Positions 9,174 to 18,848 are shown, counted from the first letter of the stretch. The stretch is 64,000 nucleotides of DNA from Bradyrhizobium viridifuturi (GCF_001238275.1 NZ_LGTB01000009.1:62001-126000), one strand, 5' to 3'. A program made the numbers and translations. Notes: a model not told the origin generated them from the sequence alone.

Positions 9174-10139
9174 CTATGGCTTGGTCGGGACCGGCTTGAA
9201 CTTGGTCGAGATCACGTCCTCGACCGGAACGATGTCCTTCAGTCCGCCGAGCTTGGCGAGATCGAGCGACAGCTGCACGGCCGCCGGCACATTGGCCGCG
9301 CCCATGTCGCCGTCGGTCTCGAGCTTCATGATGGTGTTGTCGTATTCCATCGCAGCGATCTCGGGCGGCATCTCGTAGAGATCGGCGATCAGCTTCACGG
9401 TGACGTCGCGGTTGGCGCGCATGAACTGCAGGGCGCCATAGAGCGCATTGACGGCCTTCTGCACCACGTCCGGCTTGGCCTCGGCGAACTTGTCGAGCAC
9501 GATCCAGCCCGCAGTGAGGTTCGGCGGCGCCGCGGTCGCATAGTCGAGAATGGTCTTCGCTTCGCCCGACTTGGCGACCTGGAAGCTGAGCGGCGAATAG
9601 ACCACCGCGGCATCGACGTTACCGGCGAGCAGGTTCGGCACCAGGCCGCCACCGCCGACCGGCACGCGGGTGAAGTCGATCTTCTTGTCCTGGATGGTCC
9701 AGAGCGCGAGCAGGTCGGAGCCGGAGCCCGCCGCGGTGATCCCGACCTTCTTGCCGTTGAGATCCTTGACCTCGAGCGTCGACTTGGCGGGCACCATCAG
9801 CTGCCAGCCGAAATTGCCCATCGCAGCATTGGCGACGATCCGCGACATCACGCCTTTCTTGCGGCCGGCTGATACCAGCGACGGCGGATCGAGGATGATG
9901 TCGGCGGCGCCTGCCGCCATGCCCTCGAATGTCTCGGCGCCGCTGCGGTAGACGGTCAGCTCGGCCTTGATGCCTTCCTTCTCGAACAGCTTCTGGCGGA
10001 CCGCGGTCTCGGCGATCGTCGTCGGCCAATAGGTCTTGGTCGGCAGCCCGACGCGGATCGTGTCGGCCGCGAAGGCCGGGCCGGCCAGCAGGGTGGTGGC
10101 GATCAGGGTTGCCAGCGCGCGGCGTCGCGTGATGCTCAT
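9174..10139 (-). CDS. ABC transporter substrate-binding protein (SsuA/THI5/NMT1-like)
   Basis: This 321-residue periplasmic protein has an N-terminal signal, MSITRRRALATLIATTLLAG with cleavage expected after AFA. The mature part shows TIRVGLPTKTYWPTTIAETA, GAETFEGMAAGAADIILDP and KKVGITAAGSGSDLLALW, typical of type II binding proteins for sulfonates, nitrate, thiamine precursors and aromatic acids. It is the first transporter gene after the GntR regulator (57 bases). Binding proteins of this group are diverse, so the ligand is best guessed from the operon: probably an aromatic or heterocyclic acid. Confidence 0.92.
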   Translation of the reverse strand: MSITRRRALATLIATTLLAGPAFAADTIRVGLPTKTYWPTTIAETAVRQKLFEKEGIKAELTVYRSGAETFEGMAAGAADIILDPPSLVSAGRKKGVMSRIVANAAMGNFGWQLMVPAKSTLEVKDLNGKKVGITAAGSGSDLLALWTIQDKKIDFTRVPVGGGGLVPNLLAGNVDAAVVYSPLSFQVAKSGEAKTILDYATAAPPNLTAGWIVLDKFAEAKPDVVQKAVNALYGALQFMRANRDVTVKLIADLYEMPPEIAAMEYDNTIMKLETDGDMGAANVPAAVQLSLDLAKLGGLKDIVPVEDVISTKFKPVPTKP

Positions 10140-10196
10140 GGTTCTGTTTCTCCCGGATATCGATTGTTGTTATTTCAGCGCTTTGCGCGCCGTGGA

Positions 10197-10922
10197 TCAG
10201 GACGTGCCGTTGACCTCCGCAATGCGCGGCGCCGCGAGCTCGACGAATTCCCTGGTGGTGCCGAAGTGCTTTGACAATGCGTGAACTGCCGCATCCGCAT
10301 CGCGCGCGAAAACCGCGTCCACAATCGCGGCGTGCTCGGCCTGGACGTCGCGCGCCCTGCCGACCTCGCGGCGGATCGAAAGCCGCCGGTAGCGCTCGCT
10401 CTGCTCATGCAGCACGTCGCGGAAGCCGAGCAGCCATTGCGACCCGCAGGCGTTGACCAGCGCGCGATGGAAAATGCGGTGGCGGACGACCCATTCCTCG
10501 TAGTGCACGGTGGGGTCGTCGGGATAGCGATGCGGTACGGCCTTCAGTGATTCCCAGGCCGCGGCGACCGACGACAGCCAGACCTCGTCGCCCCGCTCGA
10601 TCGAGCGCCGCAATGCCAATCCCTCGATGTCGATCCGGGTCTGCGTGACATCAGCGAGATCGGCGAGCGAGACCGGGCAGACGCGAAAGCCGCGCTGGTC
10701 GGAGGCCTGCACCAGGCCGTCGGCCACCAGGCGCGACAATGCCTCGCGGACGGCGGCGAGGCTGACCGAGAACTGCTTGGCGAGCCCTGCGATGTGCAGC
10801 TTCTGGCCCGGAAGCAGCCGGGTCGACAGGATGTCGGCCCGTAGCCGCTCCTGAACCGCCGATGTCAGGCTTCGCGGCCCGTCGCCGGCCAAGCCCTCGC
10901 GAAAACTCAACCCGATGTTCAT
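10197..10922 (-). CDS. GntR-family (FCD domain) transcriptional regulator, first of two
   Basis: This 241-residue regulator has an N-terminal winged helix (SAVQERLRADILSTRLLPGQ; LAKQFSVSLAAVREALSRL; DGLVQASDQRGFRVCPVS) and a C-terminal FCD ligand domain with RIDIEGLALRRSIERGD, the Asp/His metal positions in HRIFHRALVNACG, and EHAAIVDAVFARDADAA. It heads the transporter operon and faces the Rieske oxygenase gene across about 190 bases. Two GTATAC-centred palindromes in that gap are candidate operators. FCD regulators are usually repressors released by the pathway substrate. Confidence 0.9.
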   Translation of the reverse strand: MNIGLSFREGLAGDGPRSLTSAVQERLRADILSTRLLPGQKLHIAGLAKQFSVSLAAVREALSRLVADGLVQASDQRGFRVCPVSLADLADVTQTRIDIEGLALRRSIERGDEVWLSSVAAAWESLKAVPHRYPDDPTVHYEEWVVRHRIFHRALVNACGSQWLLGFRDVLHEQSERYRRLSIRREVGRARDVQAEHAAIVDAVFARDADAAVHALSKHFGTTREFVELAAPRIAEVNGTS

Positions 10923-11005
10923 GGCCTTGCAGACTGGCGGACGCCCCTACCGTCGTCAATCGAAAATCGATTTTCTTGGCCAAACGATCTGGTTCTGCCT
11001 CTATG

Positions 11006-11087
11006 TGTATACTGAATCTGACTTATACGGGCTTTATCCATCGAATTTCTTAGATAGATTGCCAGATTTCCGGCGCTAATGTATACA
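11006..11087. promoter_or_regulatory. Candidate GntR operators: two GTATAC palindromes 74 bp apart
   Basis: In the divergent gap, TGTATACT is at 11006-11013 and TGTATACA at 11080-11087. The centres are 74 bases apart, about seven helical turns, which would suit two dimers on one DNA face. FCD-type GntR proteins commonly bind short GTATAC-type palindromes. The gap is noticeably AT-richer than the surrounding genes. Binding is inferred, not shown. Confidence 0.5.
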
Positions 11088-11115
11088 GTCTGAATTCACA
11101 AGAGGGAGGAATCTC

Positions 11116-12165
11116 GTGCCAAAGCCCTTTCCCATGAACGCGTGGTACGCGGCCGGCTGGGACGCCGAGATCAAGCATGCGCTGTTGCCGCGAACGATCT
11201 GCGGCAAGCACGTCGTGATGTACCGCAAGGGCGACGGCGAGGTGGTGGCGCTCGAGGATGCCTGCTGGCATCGCCTTGTGCCGCTCTCCAAGGGCCGGCT
11301 CGACGGCGACACCGTGGTCTGCGGCTATCACGGCCTGAAATACAATGCGCAGGGCCGCTGCACCTTCATGCCCTCGCAGGAGACGATCAATCCGTCGGCC
11401 TGCGTGCGCGCCTATCCCGTCGTCGAGCGCCATCGCTTCATCTGGCTCTGGATGGGCGATCCCGCGCTGGCCGATCCGGCGCTGGTGCCCGACATGCATT
11501 GGAATCACGATCCGGCCTGGGCCGGCGACGGCAAGACCATTCACGTCAAATGCGACTATCGCCTCGTCGTCGACAATCTGATGGACCTGACGCACGAGAC
11601 CTTCGTGCACGGCTCGAGCATCGGCAATGACGCGGTCGCCGAAGCGCCGTTCGACGTCACCCATGGCGAGAAGACCGTGACCGTCACGCGCTGGATGCAG
11701 GGCATCGAGGCGCCGCCGTTCTGGGCCAGGCAATTGCAGAAGCCGGGTCCGGTCGATCGCTGGCAGATCATCCGTTTCGAGGCACCGTGCACCGTCAATA
11801 TCGACGTCGGTGTCGCACCGGCCGGATCGGGCGCGCCGGAGGGCGATCGCTCGCAGGGCGTCAACGGCTATGTGCTCAACACCATCACGCCGGAGACCGA
11901 GAAGACCTGCCACTACTTCTGGGCCTTCGTCCGCAATCACCGCATCACCGAGCAGCGCCTGACCAGCGAAATCCGCGACGGCGTCGCCGGCATCTTCCAT
12001 GAGGACGAGATCATCCTGGAAGCGCAGCAGCGCGCGATGGACGAGAATCCGGACCGCGTGTTCTACAATCTCAACATCGATGCGGGCGCGATGTGGGCAC
12101 GCCGCGTCATCGACTGCATGGTGGCGAAGGAAAATCCGCCGCAACAGCTGCAGGCGGCGGAGTAG
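11116..12165 (+). CDS. Rieske-type aromatic O-demethylase oxygenase subunit (VanA/DdmC-like)
   Basis: This 349-residue protein opens with FPMNAWYAAGW, as in vanillate and dicamba demethylases. The Rieske [2Fe-2S] ligands are C50-x-H52 (ACWHRLVPLSKG) and C69-x2-H72 (CGYHG). The mononuclear iron site is N154, D157, H160 and H165 in VDNLMDLTHETFVH. A VanA-type C-terminal domain follows, including YVLNTITPETEKTCHYFW. Relatives hydroxylate a methoxy (or N-methyl) carbon so that formaldehyde is released. The GTG start at 11116 has a strong AGAGGGAGGA site at 11101-11110. The electron donor is likely the reductase at 12930. The substrate is unknown; demethylation is family-based inference. Confidence 0.9.
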   Translation: MPKPFPMNAWYAAGWDAEIKHALLPRTICGKHVVMYRKGDGEVVALEDACWHRLVPLSKGRLDGDTVVCGYHGLKYNAQGRCTFMPSQETINPSACVRAYPVVERHRFIWLWMGDPALADPALVPDMHWNHDPAWAGDGKTIHVKCDYRLVVDNLMDLTHETFVHGSSIGNDAVAEAPFDVTHGEKTVTVTRWMQGIEAPPFWARQLQKPGPVDRWQIIRFEAPCTVNIDVGVAPAGSGAPEGDRSQGVNGYVLNTITPETEKTCHYFWAFVRNHRITEQRLTSEIRDGVAGIFHEDEIILEAQQRAMDENPDRVFYNLNIDAGAMWARRVIDCMVAKENPPQQLQAAE

Positions 12166-12170
12166 GCGGC

Positions 12171-12917
12171 ATGGCGGAGCGCGAGGCCGAGCGTTCAGTG
12201 TCGCAGACCGTGCGGGCGCAGCTCGCGCTGCGTGAACTGATTGTTTCCGGCGGCCTGCGGCCGGGCGAGCGCATCTCGGAATTGCAGGCGGTCGAGGTCA
12301 CCGGGGTGTCGCGCACGCCGGTGCGGATGGCGCTGGTCCGGCTGGAAGAGGAAGGCCTGCTGGAGGCGATCCCGTCCGGCGGCTTCATGGTCAAGGCATT
12401 TTCCGAGCGCGACATTCTCGATTCGATCGAGCTGCGCGGCACGCTGGAGGGATTGGCCGCACGCTTTGCCGCCGAGCGCGGCGTCTCGTCGCGCGATCTC
12501 GAGCCGTTGAAGGAATGCCTCAATGAGATCGACGGCTTGGTGCGGCAGGAGCCGATCTCGATGGAGGCGTTTTCGTCCTATGTCGCGCTCAACGCGCGCT
12601 TCCACGCGTTGTTGGCCGAGCTGTCGCGCAGTCCGCCGCTGATCCGGCAGATCGACCGCGCCTCGGCGCTGCCGTTCGCTTCGCCGAGCGGCTTCGTGAT
12701 GGCGCAATCGGCCTTGCCCGAGGCGCGCCAGATCCTGCTGATCGCGCAGGACCACCATCGCGTCGTGGTCGACGCCATCGAGAACCGCGAGAGCGCCCGC
12801 GCCGAGGCGATCATGCGCGAGCATGCAAGGCTTGCGGCGCGCAATCTGCGGCTCGCACTGCGCAACCGCACCCATCTCGATCTGCTGCCGGCACTGGCAC
12901 TGATCTCGGCCGGCTGA
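12171..12917 (+). CDS. GntR-family (FCD domain) transcriptional regulator, second of two
   Basis: This 248-residue protein has a winged helix (VRAQLALRELIVSGGLRPGE; GVSRTPVRMALVRLEEEGLL; PSGGFMVKAF) and an FCD ligand domain (SIELRGTLEGLAARFAAERG; ALNARFHALLAELSRSP; DHHRVVVDAIENRESARAEA). It sits six bases after the oxygenase and 13 before the reductase, so it is embedded in the operon it probably controls. It differs clearly from the first GntR at 10197, so the two may respond to different intermediates or split control of the uptake and oxygenase arms. Confidence 0.9.
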   Translation: MAEREAERSVSQTVRAQLALRELIVSGGLRPGERISELQAVEVTGVSRTPVRMALVRLEEEGLLEAIPSGGFMVKAFSERDILDSIELRGTLEGLAARFAAERGVSSRDLEPLKECLNEIDGLVRQEPISMEAFSSYVALNARFHALLAELSRSPPLIRQIDRASALPFASPSGFVMAQSALPEARQILLIAQDHHRVVVDAIENRESARAEAIMREHARLAARNLRLALRNRTHLDLLPALALISAG

Positions 12918-12929
12918 ACGGAGCGCGCC

Positions 12930-13910
12930 ATGCGATTCATCGAAACCTGGACATCCGCCACGTTGGTCGCTGTGCGCGACCTCACGCCGGGCATCCGCGA
13001 ATTCCTGCTGCGGCCCGACGGTTTCGCCGGCGCGCCCTATCCCGTCGGCAGCCATATCGATGTCGGCGTCACGATCGACGGCCAGCCGCAGACCCGCTCC
13101 TATTCGCTGGTCGGCGAAGTCGACCCGCAGGGTTTTCGGATCGCGGTGCGGCACGCAGCGGATTCCCGCGGCGGCTCGCGCTATATGTGGTCGCTCGCGC
13201 CGGGGGCACGGCTCAACATCACGCTGCCGACCTCGCTGGTGCAGCTCGACTGGACGCGCCGGCAGTTCTGCCTGATCGCAGGCGGCATCGGCATCACGCC
13301 GATCGTCGGTGCGGCGCAGGCGCTGGCCCGCCGCGACGCCGGGGTGAGGCTGCATTATGCCGTGCGCGCCCGCGGCGATGCGGCCTATCTCGACAGGCTC
13401 GAAGGTCTGCTCGGCGACCGCCTCATCGTCCATGCCGGTGACGAGGGCAGGCGGCTCGACTTCGATGGAGTGTTCGCGGCCTTGCCGCAGGATACAATGA
13501 CGTTGTTCTGCGGCCCGATGCGGATGCTCGATGCGGCGCGGCGCGCCTGGGAGGCGTCAGGCCGCCCGATGACCGATCTGCGCTACGAGACCTTCGGATC
13601 GAGCGGGCTGCTGCCGACCGAGGCGTTCCGCGTCCGGCTGAGGGACGAGGGCACCGAGTTCATCATCCCGCGCGACCGCTCGATGCTCGACGTGCTCAAC
13701 GAAGCCGGCCATGAGGTGATGAGCGACTGCCGGCGCGGCGAGTGCGGCGTCTGTGCGCTCGACGTGGTCGATGTCGACGGCGAAATCGACCATCGCGACG
13801 TCTTCTTCAGCGAGCACCAGAAGCAGGCGAGCCGCAAGATCTGCGCCTGTGTCTCCCGTGCGCGCGGCACCATCACGGTTGACACGCTGCATCGCGCCGA
13901 CGCGCCCTGA
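12930..13910 (+). CDS. VanB-type oxygenase reductase (flavin, NAD(P)H and C-terminal [2Fe-2S])
   Basis: This 326-residue protein has a flavin-binding beta-barrel (QTRSYSLVGEVD), an NAD-binding domain (LIAGGIGITPIVGAAQAL; FCGPMRML) and a C-terminal plant-type ferredoxin domain with C-x4-C-x2-C in CRRGECGVC and the last Cys in ICACVSRA. This domain order defines the phthalate-dioxygenase-reductase/VanB group, which passes electrons from NAD(P)H to a Rieske oxygenase. With the oxygenase at 11116 it makes a complete two-component system. An intervening regulator gene separates the two, an uncommon order. Confidence 0.92.
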   Translation: MRFIETWTSATLVAVRDLTPGIREFLLRPDGFAGAPYPVGSHIDVGVTIDGQPQTRSYSLVGEVDPQGFRIAVRHAADSRGGSRYMWSLAPGARLNITLPTSLVQLDWTRRQFCLIAGGIGITPIVGAAQALARRDAGVRLHYAVRARGDAAYLDRLEGLLGDRLIVHAGDEGRRLDFDGVFAALPQDTMTLFCGPMRMLDAARRAWEASGRPMTDLRYETFGSSGLLPTEAFRVRLRDEGTEFIIPRDRSMLDVLNEAGHEVMSDCRRGECGVCALDVVDVDGEIDHRDVFFSEHQKQASRKICACVSRARGTITVDTLHRADAP

Positions 13911-13932
13911 CGCGCGCGGGCGTCCGCTCAGG

Positions 13933-15941
13933 TTACGCCGCGTGCACCGAGTGCCGCGGATCGTGATCGAGCAGCGCGGCGATCTCGCTGCCCGACATCG
14001 GCCGGCCGATCAGATAGCCCTGGACCTCGTCGCAACTGGTCTGGCGCAGATATTCGAGCTGATCGGCAGTCTCGACGCCCTCGCTACGACGCCGATCTGC
14101 AGGTCCTGCGCGAGGGCGATCACCGATTTGACGATCGCGGCGCAATCCGGCTGGGTCAGCATGTCCCGGATAAAGGATTGGTCGATCTTGATCCGGCTGA
14201 ACGGCAGCTTGCGCAGATAGGTCAGCGACGAGAAGCCGGTGCCGAAATCGTCGAGCGCGACGGTCAGGCCGAGTTCGAGCAGCCCGTTCAGGATCGCGGG
14301 CGCCGATCCGTATTTCGAGATCAGCATCGATTCGGTGATCTCGATCTCGAGCCTGTTCGGCGCGACGTTGGCCTCGGCAAGCGCCTCGACGATGGTCCGC
14401 AGGATGCCGACGTTCTGGAACTGGACCGCGGAGAAATTGACCGCGATCCTGATGTCGTCAGGCCAGCGTGACAGCATCGCGCAGGCGTGGCGGATCACCC
14501 ACTCGCCGAGCTGGTGGATCAGGCCGCTCTCCTCGGCGATCGGAATGAAGACGCTCGGCGGGATCAGGCCGCGCACCGGATGCTGCCAACGTAGCAGCGC
14601 CTCGAAGCCGGTGATGCGGCCTTTGCGGATGTCGAGGAACGGCTGGTAGACCAGAAACAGCTCGTTCGCCTCGATCGCCTGTTCCAGATCGCGCTGCAAT
14701 GCGCGGCGGTCGCGTGCCGATTGGTCGTCACCGGCCTCGAAGAAGCAGATGGTGCCGGGGCCGGATTTCTTCGCCCGGTAGAGCGCGATGTCGACATGCT
14801 TGAGCAGGTCGTGGGAGGTGCTGCCGTCCCGTGGCGCGAGCACGATGCCGATGCTGATCGCGCCTGATATCTCGAAGCCGTCGATCGGGAATGGATCGAC
14901 GAACGCCGCCACGAACCGTTCGGCGATCGCAAGCGCATCCTCGGGCCGCGTCAGGTTGGACATGATGAGGGCGAACTCGTCGCCGCCGATCCGCGCGACG
15001 TGCTCGGCCGCGCGCGTGCAGCGCTGCAGCCGGGCGGCCGCCTGCACCAGGAACTCGTCGCCTGCCGGATGGCCGTACCTGTCGTTGATCTCCTTGAAGC
15101 GATCGAGATCGAGCAGCAGCACGGCGAATTCCTCGCCCGAGCGCGACAGCCGGCTCAGCGCGCCGTTGAGCGCCTCGTTGAAGGCGACGCGGTTCGGCAG
15201 ATGCGTCAGCGGATCCTGCCGCACCGTCCGCTCGGCCTCGTGCTGGGCGATGATGCGGCGGCGGAACTCGAACGCATTGACGAACACGCCGCGCAGCAGC
15301 ACGGAGCCGTAGACCAGCACGAGGACCGCCATCAGCAGATAGATGAAGTCGCCGTCGCGGCCGAGGCAGATCGCGGTGCCGACGAAGATCGGTGCGGTGA
15401 ACGCAATCGCGGCGATCGGGATGGTGGAGAAAGCGAACGCGCCGCCGGCCAGCATTCCCGCGCAAAGGCAGGTGATCACCAATTGTGCGCCGCTCGATGC
15501 ATTGGCGAAGAAGGCGACCGGGACGACGCCCCAGGCGGCGCCGAGCGCCAGCGCATTGCGGACCAGCCGGTACATGGTCCGGCGCGAGACGAATTGCGGC
15601 TTGGCGATGCGGCGCGAGGCGCGCGCCTGCAGGCCGAAGAACAGTGCGGCGCTGCTTACGGCGGCGGCCCACACCAGCGCAAAGGCCCAGTCCGGCGATT
15701 GCCAGAGTGCAATGGCGAGCACCAGCGCGTTGCAGGCGTTGGCCAGCATGATGCCGAAGGAATAGCCGAGGACGAGCGACACCTGCTCGGCGCGGATGTG
15801 GCCGGCAAGTGCTTCATCCGTCGGTGGTGCGCCGAAGGCTGCGAGGTCACCGGCGAACAGGGCCGCGAAATATGATCTGAGATAAGTACGCATCTCACCA
15901 CGTTGCCTGCGCATCACTACGTCGCCACTGCGATTGACCAT
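13933..15941 (-). pseudogene. GGDEF-EAL cyclic-di-GMP protein, frame broken near 14082
   Basis: The protein has an N-terminal membrane region with several hydrophobic segments, a GGDEF domain (DPLTHLPNRVAF; LLLDLDRFKEIND; RIGGDEFALIM), and an EAL domain (GFEALLRWQHP; IEITESMLI; LDDFGTGFSSLTYLRKLPF). The frame fails exactly within the conserved VVAEGVET motif. One missing base at about 14082 changes it to VVARASRL, and the correct end (EGVETADQLEYLRQTSCDEV to the TAA at 13933) is in the next frame. Repaired length is about 670 residues. GGDEF with an intact GGDEF motif suggests cyclase activity, EAL phosphodiesterase activity. Start is uncertain among ATG 15941, 15914 and 15893. Confidence 0.8.
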
Positions 15942-16175
15942 GGCGCGACGACCAAGAATTCTCTGCAAACCTTTGACAAACTATGAACTATTGGAACGGA
16001 CCCGACCACGCGGCATGCGGCGCCGCTCCACCGGGGGCATCGCTTATGGGTCGATACAGCAGCGTGATGTGATGTCACGGACCGGCAAGGGCTGCCGATC
16101 CAAGCGCGGCTTGATCGGTAGCCGGTTTTTCGCAATGAGTTGGGTTCCAGCGAACGAAAAACCCAGAAGGTGCGC

Positions 16176-17171
16176 ATGGGCCTGCCGACCACGAACCACG
16201 ATCCCGGGTTCCGGATCACGCGGGCGAGCCATGTCGTCCTGACCGTCCGTGACCTCGCGGTGAGCCGGCAGTTCTACGAAAAAGTGATCGGGCTGATCCT
16301 GACCGCGGAGGAGGGCGATGCGCTCTACTTCCGCGGCGTCGAGGAGGCCTGTCATCACAGCCTCGTGTTGCGCAAGGGCGAGGACGCCGTGTGCGCGCGG
16401 CTCGGTCTGCGGGTGTTCAGGGACGACGACCTCGACCGGCTCAAGGCTTTCTTCGAAGCGCAGGGCTGCCGGGCCGTTTGGGCCGAGGTGCCATATCAGG
16501 GCCGCACCTTGCAGGCGACCGATCCGGCCGGCACGCCGCTGGAGTTCTGCGCGACCATGCCGGTCGAGCCGCGCATGATCACCCAATTCACCCGCCATGC
16601 CGGCGGCTCGGCCCTGCGGCTCGATCATTATCAGGTGCTGACGCCGGAGGTGCGAAGGGCCTGCGAGTTCTACACCGCGGCAGGCTTCCGGCTCAGCGAG
16701 TACATCGCGCCGGCCGGCACCTTCGATCTGCGCGGCGTGTTCCTGCAGCGCAAGGGCAATCCGCACGACATCGTGTTCTTCAACGGCGCGGGACCGCGGC
16801 TGCATCATTTCGCGTTCCTCGCGCCCGAGGTCCACCATCTGCTGAACGCCTGCGATCTCGCCGGCGAGCTCGGCTATGGCGCGGCCGTCGAACGCGGTCC
16901 GGGGCGGCATGGGCCGGGACACGCGATGTATGTCTATATGCGCGATCCCGACGGGCACCGCGTCGAGTTGTTCAACACCCACTACCAGATCATGGACATC
17001 GAGAACGAGCCGATCGGCTGGGATCCGTCCGACCACAAGATCTCGTTTCCATGGGGATTGCCGGCGCGGCAGGCGTGGTTCGAGGAGGCGACGCCGTTTG
17101 CCGATGTTCCGATCCGCGAGCCGCAGCTGAAGCCGAAGCCGCTGACGCTCGAGAGCTACCTCGCGAAGTAG
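16176..17171 (+). CDS. Two-domain extradiol (catechol 2,3-) dioxygenase, VOC superfamily
   Basis: This 331-residue protein has two vicinal-oxygen-chelate domains. The iron ligands of the catalytic C-terminal domain are visible as H151 (LDHYQVLTPEV), H210 or H211 (LHHFAFLA) and E264 (HRVELFNTHY), with GPGRHGPGHAMYVYMRDPDG just before. This layout matches meta-cleaving enzymes of the homoprotocatechuate type, which open the ring of a catechol next to the diol. ATG 16176 has AGAAGG five bases upstream. The next gene, an aromatic flavin hydroxylase, starts one base after the stop and could supply the catechol. The ring substituent is not deducible. Confidence 0.9.
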   Translation: MGLPTTNHDPGFRITRASHVVLTVRDLAVSRQFYEKVIGLILTAEEGDALYFRGVEEACHHSLVLRKGEDAVCARLGLRVFRDDDLDRLKAFFEAQGCRAVWAEVPYQGRTLQATDPAGTPLEFCATMPVEPRMITQFTRHAGGSALRLDHYQVLTPEVRRACEFYTAAGFRLSEYIAPAGTFDLRGVFLQRKGNPHDIVFFNGAGPRLHHFAFLAPEVHHLLNACDLAGELGYGAAVERGPGRHGPGHAMYVYMRDPDGHRVELFNTHYQIMDIENEPIGWDPSDHKISFPWGLPARQAWFEEATPFADVPIREPQLKPKPLTLESYLAK

Positions 17172-17172
17172 C

Positions 17173-18774
17173 ATGTCGTTGTCAGTCGCGAACCCCGGGC
17201 ATGACGAGATCTACGATGCGGCAATCGTCGGCCTCGGGCCGGTCGGGGCCATCTTCGCCAACCTGCTCGCGAAAGCCGGCCTGAAGGTCGCCGTCGTCGA
17301 GCGCGTCGCCGACATCTACGACAAGCCGCGCGCGATCACGCTCGACCACGAGGCGCTGCGCGTGCTGCAGGCGATCGGGCTCGGCGATTTCATGGAGCAG
17401 GCGATCGCCCCGCATAACGGCTCGCACTATCTCGGTGTCGACGGCGAGATCATCAAGATCTTCGACCCGATGCCGCCGCCGTTTCCGCTCGGCTGGATCC
17501 CGAACGTCACGTTCGTGCAGCCCGACCTCGAGCAGGCGTTGCGTGGCAAGCTCGCCGAATATCCGCATGTCGACGTTTTCCTTGCGACCGCCGGCGTGGC
17601 GCTCGAGCAGGACGACGGCGCGGTGACGTTGACCGCGCGGCGCGAGCGAGGTGAGGAGTTCCCGATCCGTGCGCGCTATCTGGTCGGCTGCGACGGCGCC
17701 AACAGCTTCGTCCGCAAGCAGCTCGACATCGGCCTGGACGACCTCGCCTTCGATGAATGGTGGATGGTGGTGGATACGCTGACCAGCGATCCCGCCAAGC
17801 GGCCGGCCAAGAGCTTTCAGTATTGCTGGCCGTCGCGTCCCGGCACCTTCGTGCCGGGCCCGCGCAATCTGCGGCGCTGGGAGATCAAGCTGCTGCCGGG
17901 CGAGGATCCCGAGGCGGCCGGTGCACCCGACAATGTCGTGCGGTTGCTGCAGGGCTTCACCGACATCTCCGATCTTACGATCTGGCGCTCGGCGGTCTAT
18001 CGCTTCCACGCTTTGCTCGGGCAGCGCTGGCGCGACCGCCGCGTGCTGCTGATGGGCGACGCCGTGCACCAGACGCCGCCGTTCCTCGGGCAGGGGCTGT
18101 GCGCCGGCATCCGCGATGCCGTGAACCTGGCCTGGAAACTGAGGCTGGTGCTGCGTGGCGACGCCGCCGAGACACTGCTCGACAGCTACGAGATCGAGCG
18201 CAAGCCGCATGTCCGCGCCGTCGTCGCCAGCGCCAAGGAGTTCGGCAAGATCATCGGGGAACTCGATCCGGTTGCGGCAGCCGAGCGCGACCTGCGGCTA
18301 CGCGCCGAGCTGAAGGCCGGCAAGGCCGAGACCATCAGGCAGAAATTCATCCCCGATCTCGTCAGCGGCTTGATCGCGCGCGACACCGTGCTCGCCGGAC
18401 GGCTGTTCGTGCAGCCGCATGTGCGTGCGCCGGACGGGCGGACCTGCCGGCTCGACGATCTGCTGCAACCGGAATTCGCGATCGTGACGGCGGCCGCCGA
18501 GCCGATGGCGTGGCTGTCGGAGGTGTCCCGTACCGCCTGGCAGCATCTCGCCGGTGAGCGCGTCGTCATCACCACATCAGGCGACAGTGCCGATGCCAAC
18601 GGTATTTTAAGCGTGGTGGAGCGCGACGGATTGTTCGCTGACTGGATGCGGCAGCATGGCGCCGCGGCGGTGATCGTGCGGCCCGACCGTTATGTGTTCG
18701 GTGCCGCCGGCAGCGCCGCTGAGCTCAATATGCTTGTCGAGCAACTGCTCCAGAACCTCAGCGCAGGGCGCTAG
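17173..18774 (+). CDS. FAD-dependent aromatic hydroxylase (MhpA/PHBH-like)
   Basis: This 533-residue flavoprotein monooxygenase has the N-terminal FAD-binding GLGPVGAIFANLLAKAG, the DG motif in RYLVGCDGANSFVRK, and the second FAD motif LLMGDAVHQTPPFLGQGLCA. Length and motifs match MhpA-like 3-(3-hydroxyphenyl)propionate hydroxylases, which use NAD(P)H and oxygen to add an ortho hydroxyl to a phenolic acid. It is one base from the extradiol dioxygenase stop, so hydroxylation followed by ring cleavage is the likely sequence of steps. A C-terminal thioredoxin-like domain, as in MhpA, is consistent with the length. Confidence 0.9.
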   Translation: MSLSVANPGHDEIYDAAIVGLGPVGAIFANLLAKAGLKVAVVERVADIYDKPRAITLDHEALRVLQAIGLGDFMEQAIAPHNGSHYLGVDGEIIKIFDPMPPPFPLGWIPNVTFVQPDLEQALRGKLAEYPHVDVFLATAGVALEQDDGAVTLTARRERGEEFPIRARYLVGCDGANSFVRKQLDIGLDDLAFDEWWMVVDTLTSDPAKRPAKSFQYCWPSRPGTFVPGPRNLRRWEIKLLPGEDPEAAGAPDNVVRLLQGFTDISDLTIWRSAVYRFHALLGQRWRDRRVLLMGDAVHQTPPFLGQGLCAGIRDAVNLAWKLRLVLRGDAAETLLDSYEIERKPHVRAVVASAKEFGKIIGELDPVAAAERDLRLRAELKAGKAETIRQKFIPDLVSGLIARDTVLAGRLFVQPHVRAPDGRTCRLDDLLQPEFAIVTAAAEPMAWLSEVSRTAWQHLAGERVVITTSGDSADANGILSVVERDGLFADWMRQHGAAAVIVRPDRYVFGAAGSAAELNMLVEQLLQNLSAGR

Positions 18775-18848
18775 CCTTTTCAAGCCGCCGCTTTGTCTGT
18801 ACCACCAGAACAAAGACTATCTGGAAAAAGACTTGCCGGGGGAAACCA

